From Holophagaceae bacterium (GTDB lineage Bacteria > Acidobacteriota > Holophagae > Holophagales > Holophagaceae): DNA of 7,082 nt. Position 1 is the first letter of the stretch. Every line of letters starts with the position of its first letter. The notes below the pieces were generated by a model. The model was not told where the DNA came from. It did not search any database and was given only the letters and a program-made list of their open reading frames with translations. This document shows positions 1 through 5,938 of this stretch, in pieces. A program made the translations under genes and the position numbers. Where the stretch lies: assembly GCA_025355915.1 (NCBI GenBank), contig JANXYT010000236.1, forward strand, positions 1 to 7,082, in the 5' to 3' direction.

Positions 1-336
1 CTGACGCCGGAGCAGATCCAGCGCCACTTCATCCCCCTCGGCAAGGACCTATTCCAGGTGAAGCCCGAAATCCAGCACCTCACCAGCCTGCGCAACTTCA
101 ACCTCGTGGATTACCCCGGCTATCGGCAGCTGGGGACCTTCGACATCATTTTCTGCCGGAACGTGCTCATCTATTTCGACGAAGCCGTGAAATCCCACGT
201 CATCAAGGGCTTCCACGGCCAACTGCATCCCAAGGCCTACCTGCTGGTAGGCCACAGCGAAAGCATCCATGCTTTCAACACCGGCTTTGAACTGCTGCAC
301 TTCAGCAAGGCCATGGGCTATAGGAAGCGGACTTAG
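1..336 (+). CDS. cheR: CheR-type chemoreceptor methyltransferase, C-terminal part (5' end outside window)
   Basis: CheR transfers methyl groups from S-adenosylmethionine to glutamates of chemoreceptors in the cytoplasm, which sets adaptation together with CheB. The visible 111 residues are the C-terminal half of the SAM-dependent methyltransferase domain. They contain the family hallmark FDIIFCRNVLIYFD (visible residues 47-60), the preceding strand with RNFNLVD (31-37), and the late motif LLVGHSESI (81-89) before a short tail ending in KRT. The frame is open from base 1, so the N-terminal all-alpha domain and the start lie upstream. The TAG stop is 10 nt before the next gene, whose Shine-Dalgarno overlaps this stop. 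The partner cheB lies about 1.7 kb downstream on the same strand, which supports a chemotaxis operon. The identification is secure at family level; which receptor set it serves cannot be told. Confidence 0.93.
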   Translation: MTPEQIQRHFIPLGKDLFQVKPEIQHLTSLRNFNLVDYPGYRQLGTFDIIFCRNVLIYFDEAVKSHVIKGFHGQLHPKAYLLVGHSESIHAFNTGFELLHFSKAMGYRKRT

Positions 337-340
337 AGGT
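335..340 (+). promoter_or_regulatory. Ribosome binding site of the first HDOD gene
   Basis: AGAGGT overlaps the last two bases of the cheR stop codon and lies 6 nt before the ATG at 347. It decides the start of the first HDOD gene. The reading frame is open further upstream (to 269) inside cheR, but that extension lacks a comparable site and would push the HDOD motif unusually far into the protein. Confidence 0.7.
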
Positions 341-346
341 CATAAC

Positions 347-1195
347 ATGCCCATCACCCCTCAAGAACTCATCGCGAATCTTGGAGATCTGCCGCCCCTG
401 CCCCAGGTGGCCTCTCAGGTGCTGCGGGTCTCGGCGGATCCCGACGCCAACGCCGAAGACCTGCGCAAGGTCATCGCCATGGATCAGGCTCTCACCAGCC
501 AAATCCTGAAGATCTCCAATTCCGCCATGTTCGGCATGGTGCGTGAGGTCACCACCCTGACCCAGGCGATCATGACCCTCGGGTTTTCCACCATCAAGAG
601 CGTGGTCATCGCCAGCTCAGCCAAGAACCTCTACCATCGGGGCACCGTCGGCCTGCAGGAGCGCCTGATCTGGGAACACGCCCTGGTGTCAGCCATCGCC
701 AGCCGGGCCTTCGCCAAGAGCCTCCGCTTCGCCCGGGTCGAGGAGGCCTTCATCGGGGGCCTGATGCATGACATCGGGAAATCGGTGCTGGGCGTCAAGT
801 TTCCCGAGCGCTACGGCACCCTGCTGCGCACGGTCTATAACGAGCAGGGGGGATGCCTCCAGCTGGAGCTGGACACCTTCGGCTTCGACCACGCCATGGT
901 CGGCGAGGCCCTCGTGAGCCGGTGGAACCTGGCTTCCAGCCTGCAGTCCGCGGTGCGCTGGCACCATGATCCCCTTCACGCGCCCGAGGAGCATCAGGAA
1001 CTGGCCGCCATCGTGGCCCTCTCCAACCAACTGGCTTTGGAAGAAAAGATCGGCATTGGTGACCCCCGGCACCTGGAAGACGCCTCCTCCCAGGCCATGG
1101 AGATCCTCAAGCTCAGCTCTGAGGCCCTGGCTGGAATCAAGGAGGGCGTGCGGGCGGCCATCGAGCAGGACAAGTCGATGGTTGCGGAGTTCTGA
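347..1195 (+). CDS. HDOD-domain signalling protein 1
   Basis: This is a 282-residue cytoplasmic protein consisting essentially of one HDOD domain, a relative of HD/HD-GYP phosphohydrolases found in signalling proteins and usually regarded as non-catalytic. The domain opening LPPLPQVASQVL (residues 15-26) and the block ILKISNSAMFG (53-63) followed by LTQAIMTLGF (71-80) are typical HDOD signatures. HD-like residues follow in order: H111, H141-D142 (in MHDIGK), H182 (FGFDHAMVG) and H206-H207 (RWHHDP). Where HD-GYP enzymes have a final Asp there is N227 (IVALSNQL), so full metal binding is doubtful. There are no membrane segments or receiver domain. It lies between cheR and a second HDOD gene that starts directly after its stop (TGAATG), and cheB follows; this suggests co-expression with the chemotaxis adaptation enzymes. 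The exact function is unknown. The domain call is firm and the role is inference. Confidence 0.9.
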   Translation: MPITPQELIANLGDLPPLPQVASQVLRVSADPDANAEDLRKVIAMDQALTSQILKISNSAMFGMVREVTTLTQAIMTLGFSTIKSVVIASSAKNLYHRGTVGLQERLIWEHALVSAIASRAFAKSLRFARVEEAFIGGLMHDIGKSVLGVKFPERYGTLLRTVYNEQGGCLQLELDTFGFDHAMVGEALVSRWNLASSLQSAVRWHHDPLHAPEEHQELAAIVALSNQLALEEKIGIGDPRHLEDASSQAMEILKLSSEALAGIKEGVRAAIEQDKSMVAEF

Positions 1196-2059
1196 ATGAT
1201 CACCCGGGAGCAGTTCGTCTCGCGCCTGAAGGCCAAGTCCCTTCCAAGCCTCCCCCTCACGGTGGTGGCCCTGGGCGAGGCCGTGCAGGACGACCGCTGC
1301 AGCGTGGACCGCATCCTCGGCATCCTGTCGAAGGACCCCTCCCTGTCCGCCACCTTGCTGCGCCTCGCCAATTCCGCCTTCTACGTGGGTGAAGGGTCCG
1401 TCATGGATCTGCGCACCGCCGTGCTGCGCCTGGGCTTCGACGCGGTAGCCAACCTTGGCACCGGCGCCGCGGTCATCCGCACCCTGAAGGGCGGAGCCCA
1501 CCTGGATGCCGTGAAGCTGTGGCAGCACAGCGTGGCCGTGGGCCTCACCGCCAAGGGCGTCTGCATCCTGGCCAAGCGGCACGGGCAGGCGGAGACCGCC
1601 TTCCTCACGGGCCTGCTCCACGACATCGGCAAGATCGCCCTCGACACCTGTTATCCCGAGGCCTACGCCGCCGTCCTCCAAAAGGTGGCCGAAGGCGCGC
1701 ACTACGTGGACGCGGAGCGCGAGGTGCTGGGCATGGACCACGCCGAGGCTGGGTCGCTCCTCGCGGCGGACTGGTCGTTCCCTCCGATGATCGTTGAGGT
1801 GATTCGTGATCATCATGATCCCAAACCTGATGACTTCCTGCCCAACCTGATCCACCTGGCCGATCTGTTGGTCCGCACCCGCATCCCCATGGGCCCGGCG
1901 GACGAGCGCCTGCTGATCTCACTCGAGGACCTGCCCGCTTTCAAGGCGGTGCTGGCGGGCGCCCTGCACAAGGATCTGGACGTGGAACGGCTGACCTTCT
2001 CCATCGACGACGAAGTGGACCACGCCCTGGCCTTCGTCGAAGTGGCATTCCAGGCCTAG
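1196..2059 (+). CDS. HDOD-domain signalling protein 2, with complete HD-type ligand set
   Basis: This is a 287-residue cytoplasmic HDOD protein with the same layout as its upstream neighbour. It has LPSLPLTVVAL (16-26), the block LLRLANSAFYVG (54-65), LRTAVLRLGFDAV (72-84), then H111, H142-D143 (LHDIGK), H182 (GMDHAEAG), H206-H207 (RDHHDP) and D223 (LIHLADLL). H111, H182 and the HHDP block fall at the same residue numbers as in the first protein, and HD is shifted by one. That supports an ancient tandem duplication, although overall identity looks modest. Unlike its neighbour it keeps the terminal Asp, so the pattern H...HD...H...HH...D is complete and phosphohydrolase activity cannot be excluded. 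The ATG directly abuts the upstream stop. Its ribosome binding site GGAG (1186-1189) lies inside the preceding gene, so translation is probably coupled. cheB follows after 10 nt. Confidence 0.9.
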   Translation: MITREQFVSRLKAKSLPSLPLTVVALGEAVQDDRCSVDRILGILSKDPSLSATLLRLANSAFYVGEGSVMDLRTAVLRLGFDAVANLGTGAAVIRTLKGGAHLDAVKLWQHSVAVGLTAKGVCILAKRHGQAETAFLTGLLHDIGKIALDTCYPEAYAAVLQKVAEGAHYVDAEREVLGMDHAEAGSLLAADWSFPPMIVEVIRDHHDPKPDDFLPNLIHLADLLVRTRIPMGPADERLLISLEDLPAFKAVLAGALHKDLDVERLTFSIDDEVDHALAFVEVAFQA

Positions 2060-2064
2060 GGGAA
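2058..2064 (+). promoter_or_regulatory. Ribosome binding site of cheB
   Basis: AGGGGAA overlaps the TAG stop of the second HDOD gene and ends 5 nt before the cheB ATG at 2070. No separate promoter is apparent in the 10-nt gap, so cheB is read as part of the operon. Confidence 0.7.
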
Positions 2065-2069
2065 CAACC

Positions 2070-3167
2070 ATGACTCCAACGATCCGAATCCTGGTGGTGG
2101 ACGACAGCCCCTTCATGCGCAAATCCCTTCAGAAGATGCTGGAGGAGGCGCCGGACCTGCGCGTGGTGGCCACGGCCCGTGACGGCATCGATGCCCTCGA
2201 GAAGATCCAGGAACACAAGCCCGACATCGTCACCCTCGACATCGAGATGCCGCGCATGGACGGTCTCACCTGCCTGAAGAAGATCATGGCGGATTTTCCG
2301 ATGCCGGTGCTCATGGTCTCGAGCCTCACCCAGGAAGGCGCCCAGTCCACCCTGGAAGCCCTTTCCATCGGGGCCCTGGACTTCATCCCCAAAGAGAACA
2401 GCTTCGCCAGCATGAGCATCCTGCAGATCCAGCAGGACCTGCAGGACAAGGTGCGCCGGCTGGCCACGAGCCCTCGCTTCCACAAGCCGTCAGCGACCAC
2501 TCCAACACCCTCCCCGGTCCCCGCGGCGGGCAAGCCTGGGACGCTCCCGAAGGCAGCTGCGCCCCCGTCAGGGTCTGCGCTGGGCTCCTCCCCACAGGCG
2601 GAGTTGCTGGTGATCGGCAGTTCCACCGGCGGCCCCAAGGCCCTGCAGGACATCCTGCCGGCCCTTCCGGCCAACCTGCAGGTGGCTTGCCTCGTGGTCC
2701 AGCACATGCCGAGCACCTTCACCAAGCCCTTTGCGGATCGCCTGGACGGTCTCTGCCAGGTGCATGTGAAGGAGGCCGAGCAGGGCGAACCACTCAAGGC
2801 CGGCACCGTCTATATTGCGCCCGGCGGCCTCCATATGACCTACGGAGCCCGGGGGCCGAAGGGCTGCATCGAGTTGAGCACCGAACCCGTCTCGTCCCTC
2901 CACCGCCCCAGCGTGGATGTGCTCTTCCTCAGCGTGGCCGAACTGTTCCGCGGGCAGGTCTTGGCGGGAATCCTGACGGGCATGGGCTCCGACGGCGCCA
3001 AGGGCATGGAGCAGTTGAAGCACAAGGGGGCCCATACCCTGGCCGAATCCGAAGAATCCTGTGTGGTCTACGGCATGCCGCGCGCCGCCGTGGAACGGGG
3101 TTGCGTCGATGTCGTCGCACCCCTGTCAGACATCCCGGGCCACCTGCGCCGGCACTTCAAGATCTGA
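2070..3167 (+). CDS. cheB: CheB chemoreceptor methylesterase/deamidase response regulator
   Basis: CheB hydrolyses glutamate methyl esters on chemoreceptors, and in many species deamidates receptor glutamines, when phosphorylated by CheA. The product has 365 residues. Residues 4-125 form a receiver domain with acidic pair D11-D12, phosphoacceptor D57 (TLDIEMP), S84-S85 and K108 (FIPKE). Residues 133-177 are a Pro/Ala/Ser-rich linker. Residues 178-362 form the methylesterase domain, with the catalytic triad by family alignment at S185 (IGSSTGG), H212 (VQHMP) and D308 (MGSDGAKG). The spacing closely matches the S164/H190/D286 triad of the Salmonella enzyme. All key residues are present, so it should be active and phosphorylation-controlled. 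Length is normal for the family; the linker is fairly long. It follows two HDOD genes, and its TGA shares one base with the ATG of the FliK-like gene, a strong sign of one transcript. Confidence 0.97.
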   Translation: MTPTIRILVVDDSPFMRKSLQKMLEEAPDLRVVATARDGIDALEKIQEHKPDIVTLDIEMPRMDGLTCLKKIMADFPMPVLMVSSLTQEGAQSTLEALSIGALDFIPKENSFASMSILQIQQDLQDKVRRLATSPRFHKPSATTPTPSPVPAAGKPGTLPKAAAPPSGSALGSSPQAELLVIGSSTGGPKALQDILPALPANLQVACLVVQHMPSTFTKPFADRLDGLCQVHVKEAEQGEPLKAGTVYIAPGGLHMTYGARGPKGCIELSTEPVSSLHRPSVDVLFLSVAELFRGQVLAGILTGMGSDGAKGMEQLKHKGAHTLAESEESCVVYGMPRAAVERGCVDVVAPLSDIPGHLRRHFKI

Positions 3168-4045
3168 TGGAAACCCCCGCGATCCTGGGATCCCTGAGGA
3201 TTCCGGCCACCGCGGCCCCGTCCGTCCCGGCGCTGTTCAACACCCCCACGGGCCAGACCCTGGAGGCCACCCTCGAGGCCATCCTCCCGGAAGGGCTGGT
3301 CCTTCGCCTCGCGGATGGAAAGCAGTTGCAGGCCCAGGGCAGCCTGCCCTTCCCACTCGGCAGCGCCCTCACGCTGAAGGCCCTGCCCCTGCCGGAGGGA
3401 GCCGGCATTCGCCTGCAGGTGATCCGCGCGACCCCGCCTCCCGCTCCGGCCTTGCTCGCCCCCTTGGTCCTCGGCGAAGCGGGACCGCTGATGGCCAGGC
3501 TCCAGGCCGAGGGCGCCGAACCTACGCCCCTCGCGGCCCTGCTCCGCAGCCTCGTCCAGGCCGGGCTGTCCGTCGCCGAGCAGCCGGAGGCATGGTCGGC
3601 TTGGATGAAGGAGGCCATGAAGACCCTGGCCGATCCTGCGGCCTCCCCCGCCGAGTCTGCCTTTCACAATCTGCAAGCCAAGGAGGGAACGGGCTGGTTC
3701 GAGTTGCCCCTCCCCTGGGCGCACGGGGCTGAACCCATGCGGATCTGGATCGAAGGGGAAGGGGATTCGGCGCGTGGTGAATCCGACCCCGTCCACCGCG
3801 TATTCCTGAGCGTTCCCTTCAGCACCCTGGGCGAGGTCAGGCTGGGCTTGGAGCAGCGCAGCGCCGGCCTGAGGGTGCGGCTGTGGCTTCAAGATCCCGA
3901 CCAGGTTTCGGCCCTCCGCCCCCACCTCGAGGCGGAGCTGGCCTCGCTGGGCCGGCCCGTGGACCTCCAGGTGCTCGCGCTACCTCCCGGGACACCCGAT
4001 CTCCGGGCCATGGCTGGGGGCAGTCCGCTGCAGGCCATGGGCTGA
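3167..4045 (+). CDS. FliK-like protein (flagellar hook-length control C-terminal domain)
   Basis: FliK proteins measure hook length and switch flagellar export specificity through a conserved C-terminal domain. This 292-residue protein has an N-terminal beta-rich segment (about 29-87, GQTLEATLEAILPEGLVLRL onward) like that preceding some FliK-type domains. A Pro/Ala-rich linker (88-105) and an alpha-helical middle (105-175) follow. Residues 176-270 resemble the Flg_hook domain: WFELPLPW, MRIWIE, then VFLSVPFSTLGEVRLGL, LRVRLWL and a helix running into LGRPVDLQVL. It is Ala/Leu/Pro-rich with no membrane segment. The ATG overlaps the cheB TGA by one base and lacks a good Shine-Dalgarno, implying coupled translation. 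The frame is open upstream inside cheB, but that extension is low-complexity shadow sequence. At 292 residues it is shorter than many FliK proteins. The assignment rests on fold-like pattern and context, so it is probable rather than certain. Confidence 0.62.
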   Translation: METPAILGSLRIPATAAPSVPALFNTPTGQTLEATLEAILPEGLVLRLADGKQLQAQGSLPFPLGSALTLKALPLPEGAGIRLQVIRATPPPAPALLAPLVLGEAGPLMARLQAEGAEPTPLAALLRSLVQAGLSVAEQPEAWSAWMKEAMKTLADPAASPAESAFHNLQAKEGTGWFELPLPWAHGAEPMRIWIEGEGDSARGESDPVHRVFLSVPFSTLGEVRLGLEQRSAGLRVRLWLQDPDQVSALRPHLEAELASLGRPVDLQVLALPPGTPDLRAMAGGSPLQAMG

Positions 4046-4047
4046 GG

Positions 4048-5049
4048 CTAACCCTTCCGCAGCTGTTTCATGAGTCTGGGCAAGCGGTTCAAGGCGGCCT
4101 GGGCTTCGGCCCATTCGCGGTGGGGGCGGGCCGGAAAGCCCGTGACGAAGCTGCCCTCGGGCAGGCTCTTGGCCACCACGCTGTTGCCGCCCACCACGCT
4201 GCGGCTGCCGATCTCGATGTGGCCCACCACGCCCACCTTCCCTGCCAGCGTCACGTAGTCACCGAGTTTGGTGGAGCCGCTGATGCCGGTCTGGCTCACC
4301 AGCAGGCAGTGGTTCCCCACCTGCACGTTGTGGCCCACCTGCACCTGGTTGTCGATCTTGGTGCCCGCGCCGATGCGCGTGGGGCCGAGGACGCCGCGGT
4401 CAATGGTCACGCAGGCGCCGATCTCCACCTCGTTGCCCAGTTCCACCCAGCCCACCTGGGGGATCTTGGCGTGACGGCCCTCCACCAGCACATAGCCGTA
4501 ACCATCACTGCCCACCACCGAGTTCGCGTGGATGGCCACGCGGTTGCCGAGCCGTGTCCGCCGGTACAGCACCACGCCTGAGAACAACTCGCAGCCGTCA
4601 CCCAGTACGCAATCGTCCCCGATGTGAACGCCCGGGTGCACCACGCAGCCCTGCCCCAGCACGGTGCGCGCGCCCACCGTGGCGCCGGGGGCGATGCGGC
4701 AGCCTGCCCCCACCACCACGGTAGGATGCACCGGGGTGACGCTCCATTCGGCCGCCGGTTCCGGATGCAGCCAGCCGATGGCCTGGGCGAAGGCCCAGTA
4801 GGGGTGCTTCACCCGCAACACGGGATGGCCGCCGAGGTCCACCGTCGCATCCACGAAGATCAGGCCTGCGGCGCTCTCCTGCGCTTTGGAGGCATATTTC
4901 GGGTTGGCCAGAAAGCTCACAGACCCAGCGCTGGCCTCCTCCAGCGGCTTCACTTCGGAAATGGGCCGTTCCGGGGGACAATGCTCCAGGTTGCCACCCA
5001 GGCGTTCGGCCAGATCCTGCGCGGTCAGGGTCGTCACGGTCCGGGACAT
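4048..5049 (-). CDS. lpxD: UDP-3-O-acyl-glucosamine N-acyltransferase (LpxD)
   Basis: LpxD adds the second, N-linked hydroxyacyl chain from acyl-ACP to UDP-3-O-acylglucosamine, the third step of lipid A synthesis in the cytoplasm. The product has 333 residues, close to the 341 of the E. coli enzyme. An N-terminal uridine-binding domain (1-100, with VSFLANPKYASKAQES) is followed by a left-handed beta-helix of hexapeptide repeats (about 105-295) and a helical C-terminus ending in LNRLPRLMKQLRKG. The catalytic histidine is H240 in IDNQVQVGHN, matching H239 of E. coli, and H277 matches its H276. The start is supported by AGGAG 6 nt upstream. The gene is divergent from lgt and convergent with the FliK-like gene, 2 nt from its stop. 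None of the usual lpxD partners (bamA, skp, fabZ, lpxA) is present here. Confidence 0.96.
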   Translation of the reverse strand: MSRTVTTLTAQDLAERLGGNLEHCPPERPISEVKPLEEASAGSVSFLANPKYASKAQESAAGLIFVDATVDLGGHPVLRVKHPYWAFAQAIGWLHPEPAAEWSVTPVHPTVVVGAGCRIAPGATVGARTVLGQGCVVHPGVHIGDDCVLGDGCELFSGVVLYRRTRLGNRVAIHANSVVGSDGYGYVLVEGRHAKIPQVGWVELGNEVEIGACVTIDRGVLGPTRIGAGTKIDNQVQVGHNVQVGNHCLLVSQTGISGSTKLGDYVTLAGKVGVVGHIEIGSRSVVGGNSVVAKSLPEGSFVTGFPARPHREWAEAQAALNRLPRLMKQLRKG

Positions 5050-5053
5050 GGGG

Positions 5054-5060
5054 ATCTCCT
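5054..5060 (-). promoter_or_regulatory. Ribosome binding site of lpxD
   Basis: Read on the minus strand, AGGAGAT lies just before CCCC and the lpxD ATG, with the AGGAG core 6 nt from the start codon. Its upstream edge directly touches the heptanucleotide repeat, so the whole lpxD leader upstream of this site is repeat sequence. Confidence 0.75.
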
Positions 5061-5116
5061 CTTCAGCCTTCAGCCTTCAGCCTTCAGCCTTCAGTCTTCA
5101 GTCTTCAGCCTTCAGT
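5061..5116. repeat. Heptanucleotide tandem repeat, eight units of CTTCAGY
   Basis: Eight consecutive 7-bp units with consensus CTTCAGY run without interruption. Only the last base varies; in order it is C, C, C, C, T, T, C, T. The array fills 56 of the 94 bp between the divergent lpxD and lgt starts. It directly borders the lpxD ribosome binding site and ends 27 bp before the lgt ATG. On the minus strand the unit reads RCTGAAG, so an lpxD leader through it would be purine-rich with recurring GAAGG. Both start codons lie outside the array. Unit gain or loss by slippage would therefore change promoter and leader spacing by 7 bp without shifting a reading frame. Whether the array is functional or a neutral simple repeat cannot be decided from one copy. 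Confidence 0.95.
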
Positions 5117-5131
5117 TTCCACTCATCCGTT

Positions 5132-5136
5132 CGGAA
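5132..5136 (+). promoter_or_regulatory. Possible weak ribosome binding site of lgt
   Basis: CGGAA lies 7 nt before the ATG at 5144 and is the only Shine-Dalgarno-like sequence there. The match is partial. I could not find a convincing -10/-35 pair for either strand in 5050-5143; the non-repeat parts are too short to hold two standard promoters comfortably. Confidence 0.35.
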
Positions 5137-5143
5137 TCCGACC

Positions 5144-5938
5144 ATGCATCCAGTCCTCTTTGAAATCGGCTCCTTTCCGTTGGGCACCTACGGTCTGCTG
5201 CTGGCCATCGCCTTCTTCGCTGGCACGGCCCTGGCCAAGCGGCAGGCGAAGCTGGACGGGCTGGCCCCGGCGGCCATCACGGACTTGGCCATCGCCATGC
5301 TCATCTCGGGCATCGTGGGGTCCAAGCTCCTGATGATCGTGGTGGACCTGTTCAGCGGCACGCCCCTGCGGGAAGTGTTCTCCTTCGCCACCCTGCGGGC
5401 CGGGGGTGCCATCCACGGGGGGGTCATCGCCGCGGCAGCCGTGTTCTTCTGGAAGCTCCGCAAGGGCCAGGGTCTGCCCCTGCGGATCACCGGTGATGCC
5501 CTGGTGCCCGGCGTGGCCCTGGGCCAAGCCATCGGACGGCTCGGTTGTTTCTCCGCGGGCTGCTGCTACGGCACTGAAAGCCACGCCTCCTGGGCCACCA
5601 CCTTCACGGATCCCATCGCCCATGCCTTCAGCGGCACCCCTCTCGGCATCCCCCTCCATCCCGTGCAGCTCTACAACACCCTCGCCAACCTCGCCGTGAT
5701 GGCGGTGCTCCTGCTGGCCCGCCCCAAGCGGACCTTCCAGGGCCAGATCTTTGCCCTCTACTTCCTGGTGGAAGGCCTGGGCCGCGTCGTCACCGAGACC
5801 TGGCGCGGTGATGTGGACCGAGGCACCGGCTGGCTGAACTGGGCCTGGCTCAGCACGGGACGGCTCACGGGCATTGCATTCATGTTGCTGGGACTGGGCC
5901 TTTGGTTGGTCTGGAGCCGGCGTAAGGAGACTAAGTGA
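5144..5938 (+). CDS. lgt: Prolipoprotein diacylglyceryl transferase (Lgt)
   Basis: Lgt is an inner-membrane enzyme that moves diacylglyceryl from phosphatidylglycerol to the lipobox cysteine of prolipoproteins, the first step of lipoprotein maturation. The 264-residue product begins MHPVLFEIGSFPLGTYG, a typical Lgt N-terminus, which fixes the start at 5144. Hydrophobic segments lie near 13-31, 46-68, 88-103, 120-140, 174-192, 199-215 and 239-257, consistent with a seven-helix topology. The conserved HGG motif is at 91-93. The Lgt signature is GRLGCFSAGCCYG (131-143) with R132 matching the essential R143 of E. coli. HPVQLYN is at 172-178, and R221 in ETWRGD probably matches E. coli R239. The variant signature with three cysteines occurs in other Lgt proteins as far as I know. 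It is divergent from lpxD, and its stop overlaps the next gene by 4 nt. The frame stays open upstream across the repeat, but that extension is artefactual. Confidence 0.96.
   Translation: MHPVLFEIGSFPLGTYGLLLAIAFFAGTALAKRQAKLDGLAPAAITDLAIAMLISGIVGSKLLMIVVDLFSGTPLREVFSFATLRAGGAIHGGVIAAAAVFFWKLRKGQGLPLRITGDALVPGVALGQAIGRLGCFSAGCCYGTESHASWATTFTDPIAHAFSGTPLGIPLHPVQLYNTLANLAVMAVLLLARPKRTFQGQIFALYFLVEGLGRVVTETWRGDVDRGTGWLNWAWLSTGRLTGIAFMLLGLGLWLVWSRRKETK
5924..5930 (+). promoter_or_regulatory. Ribosome binding site fixing the GTG start of the pseudouridine synthase
   Basis: AAGGAGA, inside the 3' end of lgt, ends 4 nt before the GTG at 5935. This strong site, and a protein that begins naturally at KLIAEDGAPRLDRFL, support GTG as the true start despite the lack of an ATG. 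Confidence 0.8.

Noticed and set aside
269..346. Upstream extension of the first HDOD frame inside cheR
   Set aside because: It overlaps cheR out of frame, while AGAGGT lies 6 nt before the ATG at 347 and the domain starts at a normal distance from that ATG.
689..1855. Long (388-codon) minus-strand open frame opposite the two HDOD genes
   Set aside because: Its translation is Gly/His/Gln-rich low-complexity sequence with no recognisable motif, it spans two well-supported plus-strand genes, and long antisense frames are expected at this GC content.
2687..3166. Upstream extension of the FliK-like frame inside cheB
   Set aside because: The extension is Pro/Arg/Gly-rich out-of-frame cheB sequence. 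The ATG at the cheB stop (TGATG) gives a natural coupled start.
3883..4581. Plus-strand open frame opposite lpxD
   Set aside because: The translation is His/Ala/Val repeats produced by the hexapeptide-repeat codons of lpxD on the other strand.
5061..5116. Repeat considered as a CRISPR array or binding-site iteron
   Set aside because: Units are 7 bp and directly abutting with no spacers, so it is not CRISPR. Nothing nearby (replication gene, regulator) supports iterons.
4886..5143. Upstream extension of the lgt frame through the heptanucleotide repeat
   Set aside because: It would run through lpxD on the opposite strand and encode repetitive Ser/Phe/Leu/Gln peptide from the repeat. The Lgt family N-terminus begins at the ATG at 5144.
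5563..5572. Cysteine cluster in Lgt (CFSAGCCYG) as a metal or redox site
   Set aside because: As far as I know this is a variant of the Lgt signature found in several lineages, so it is not evidence of a new function.
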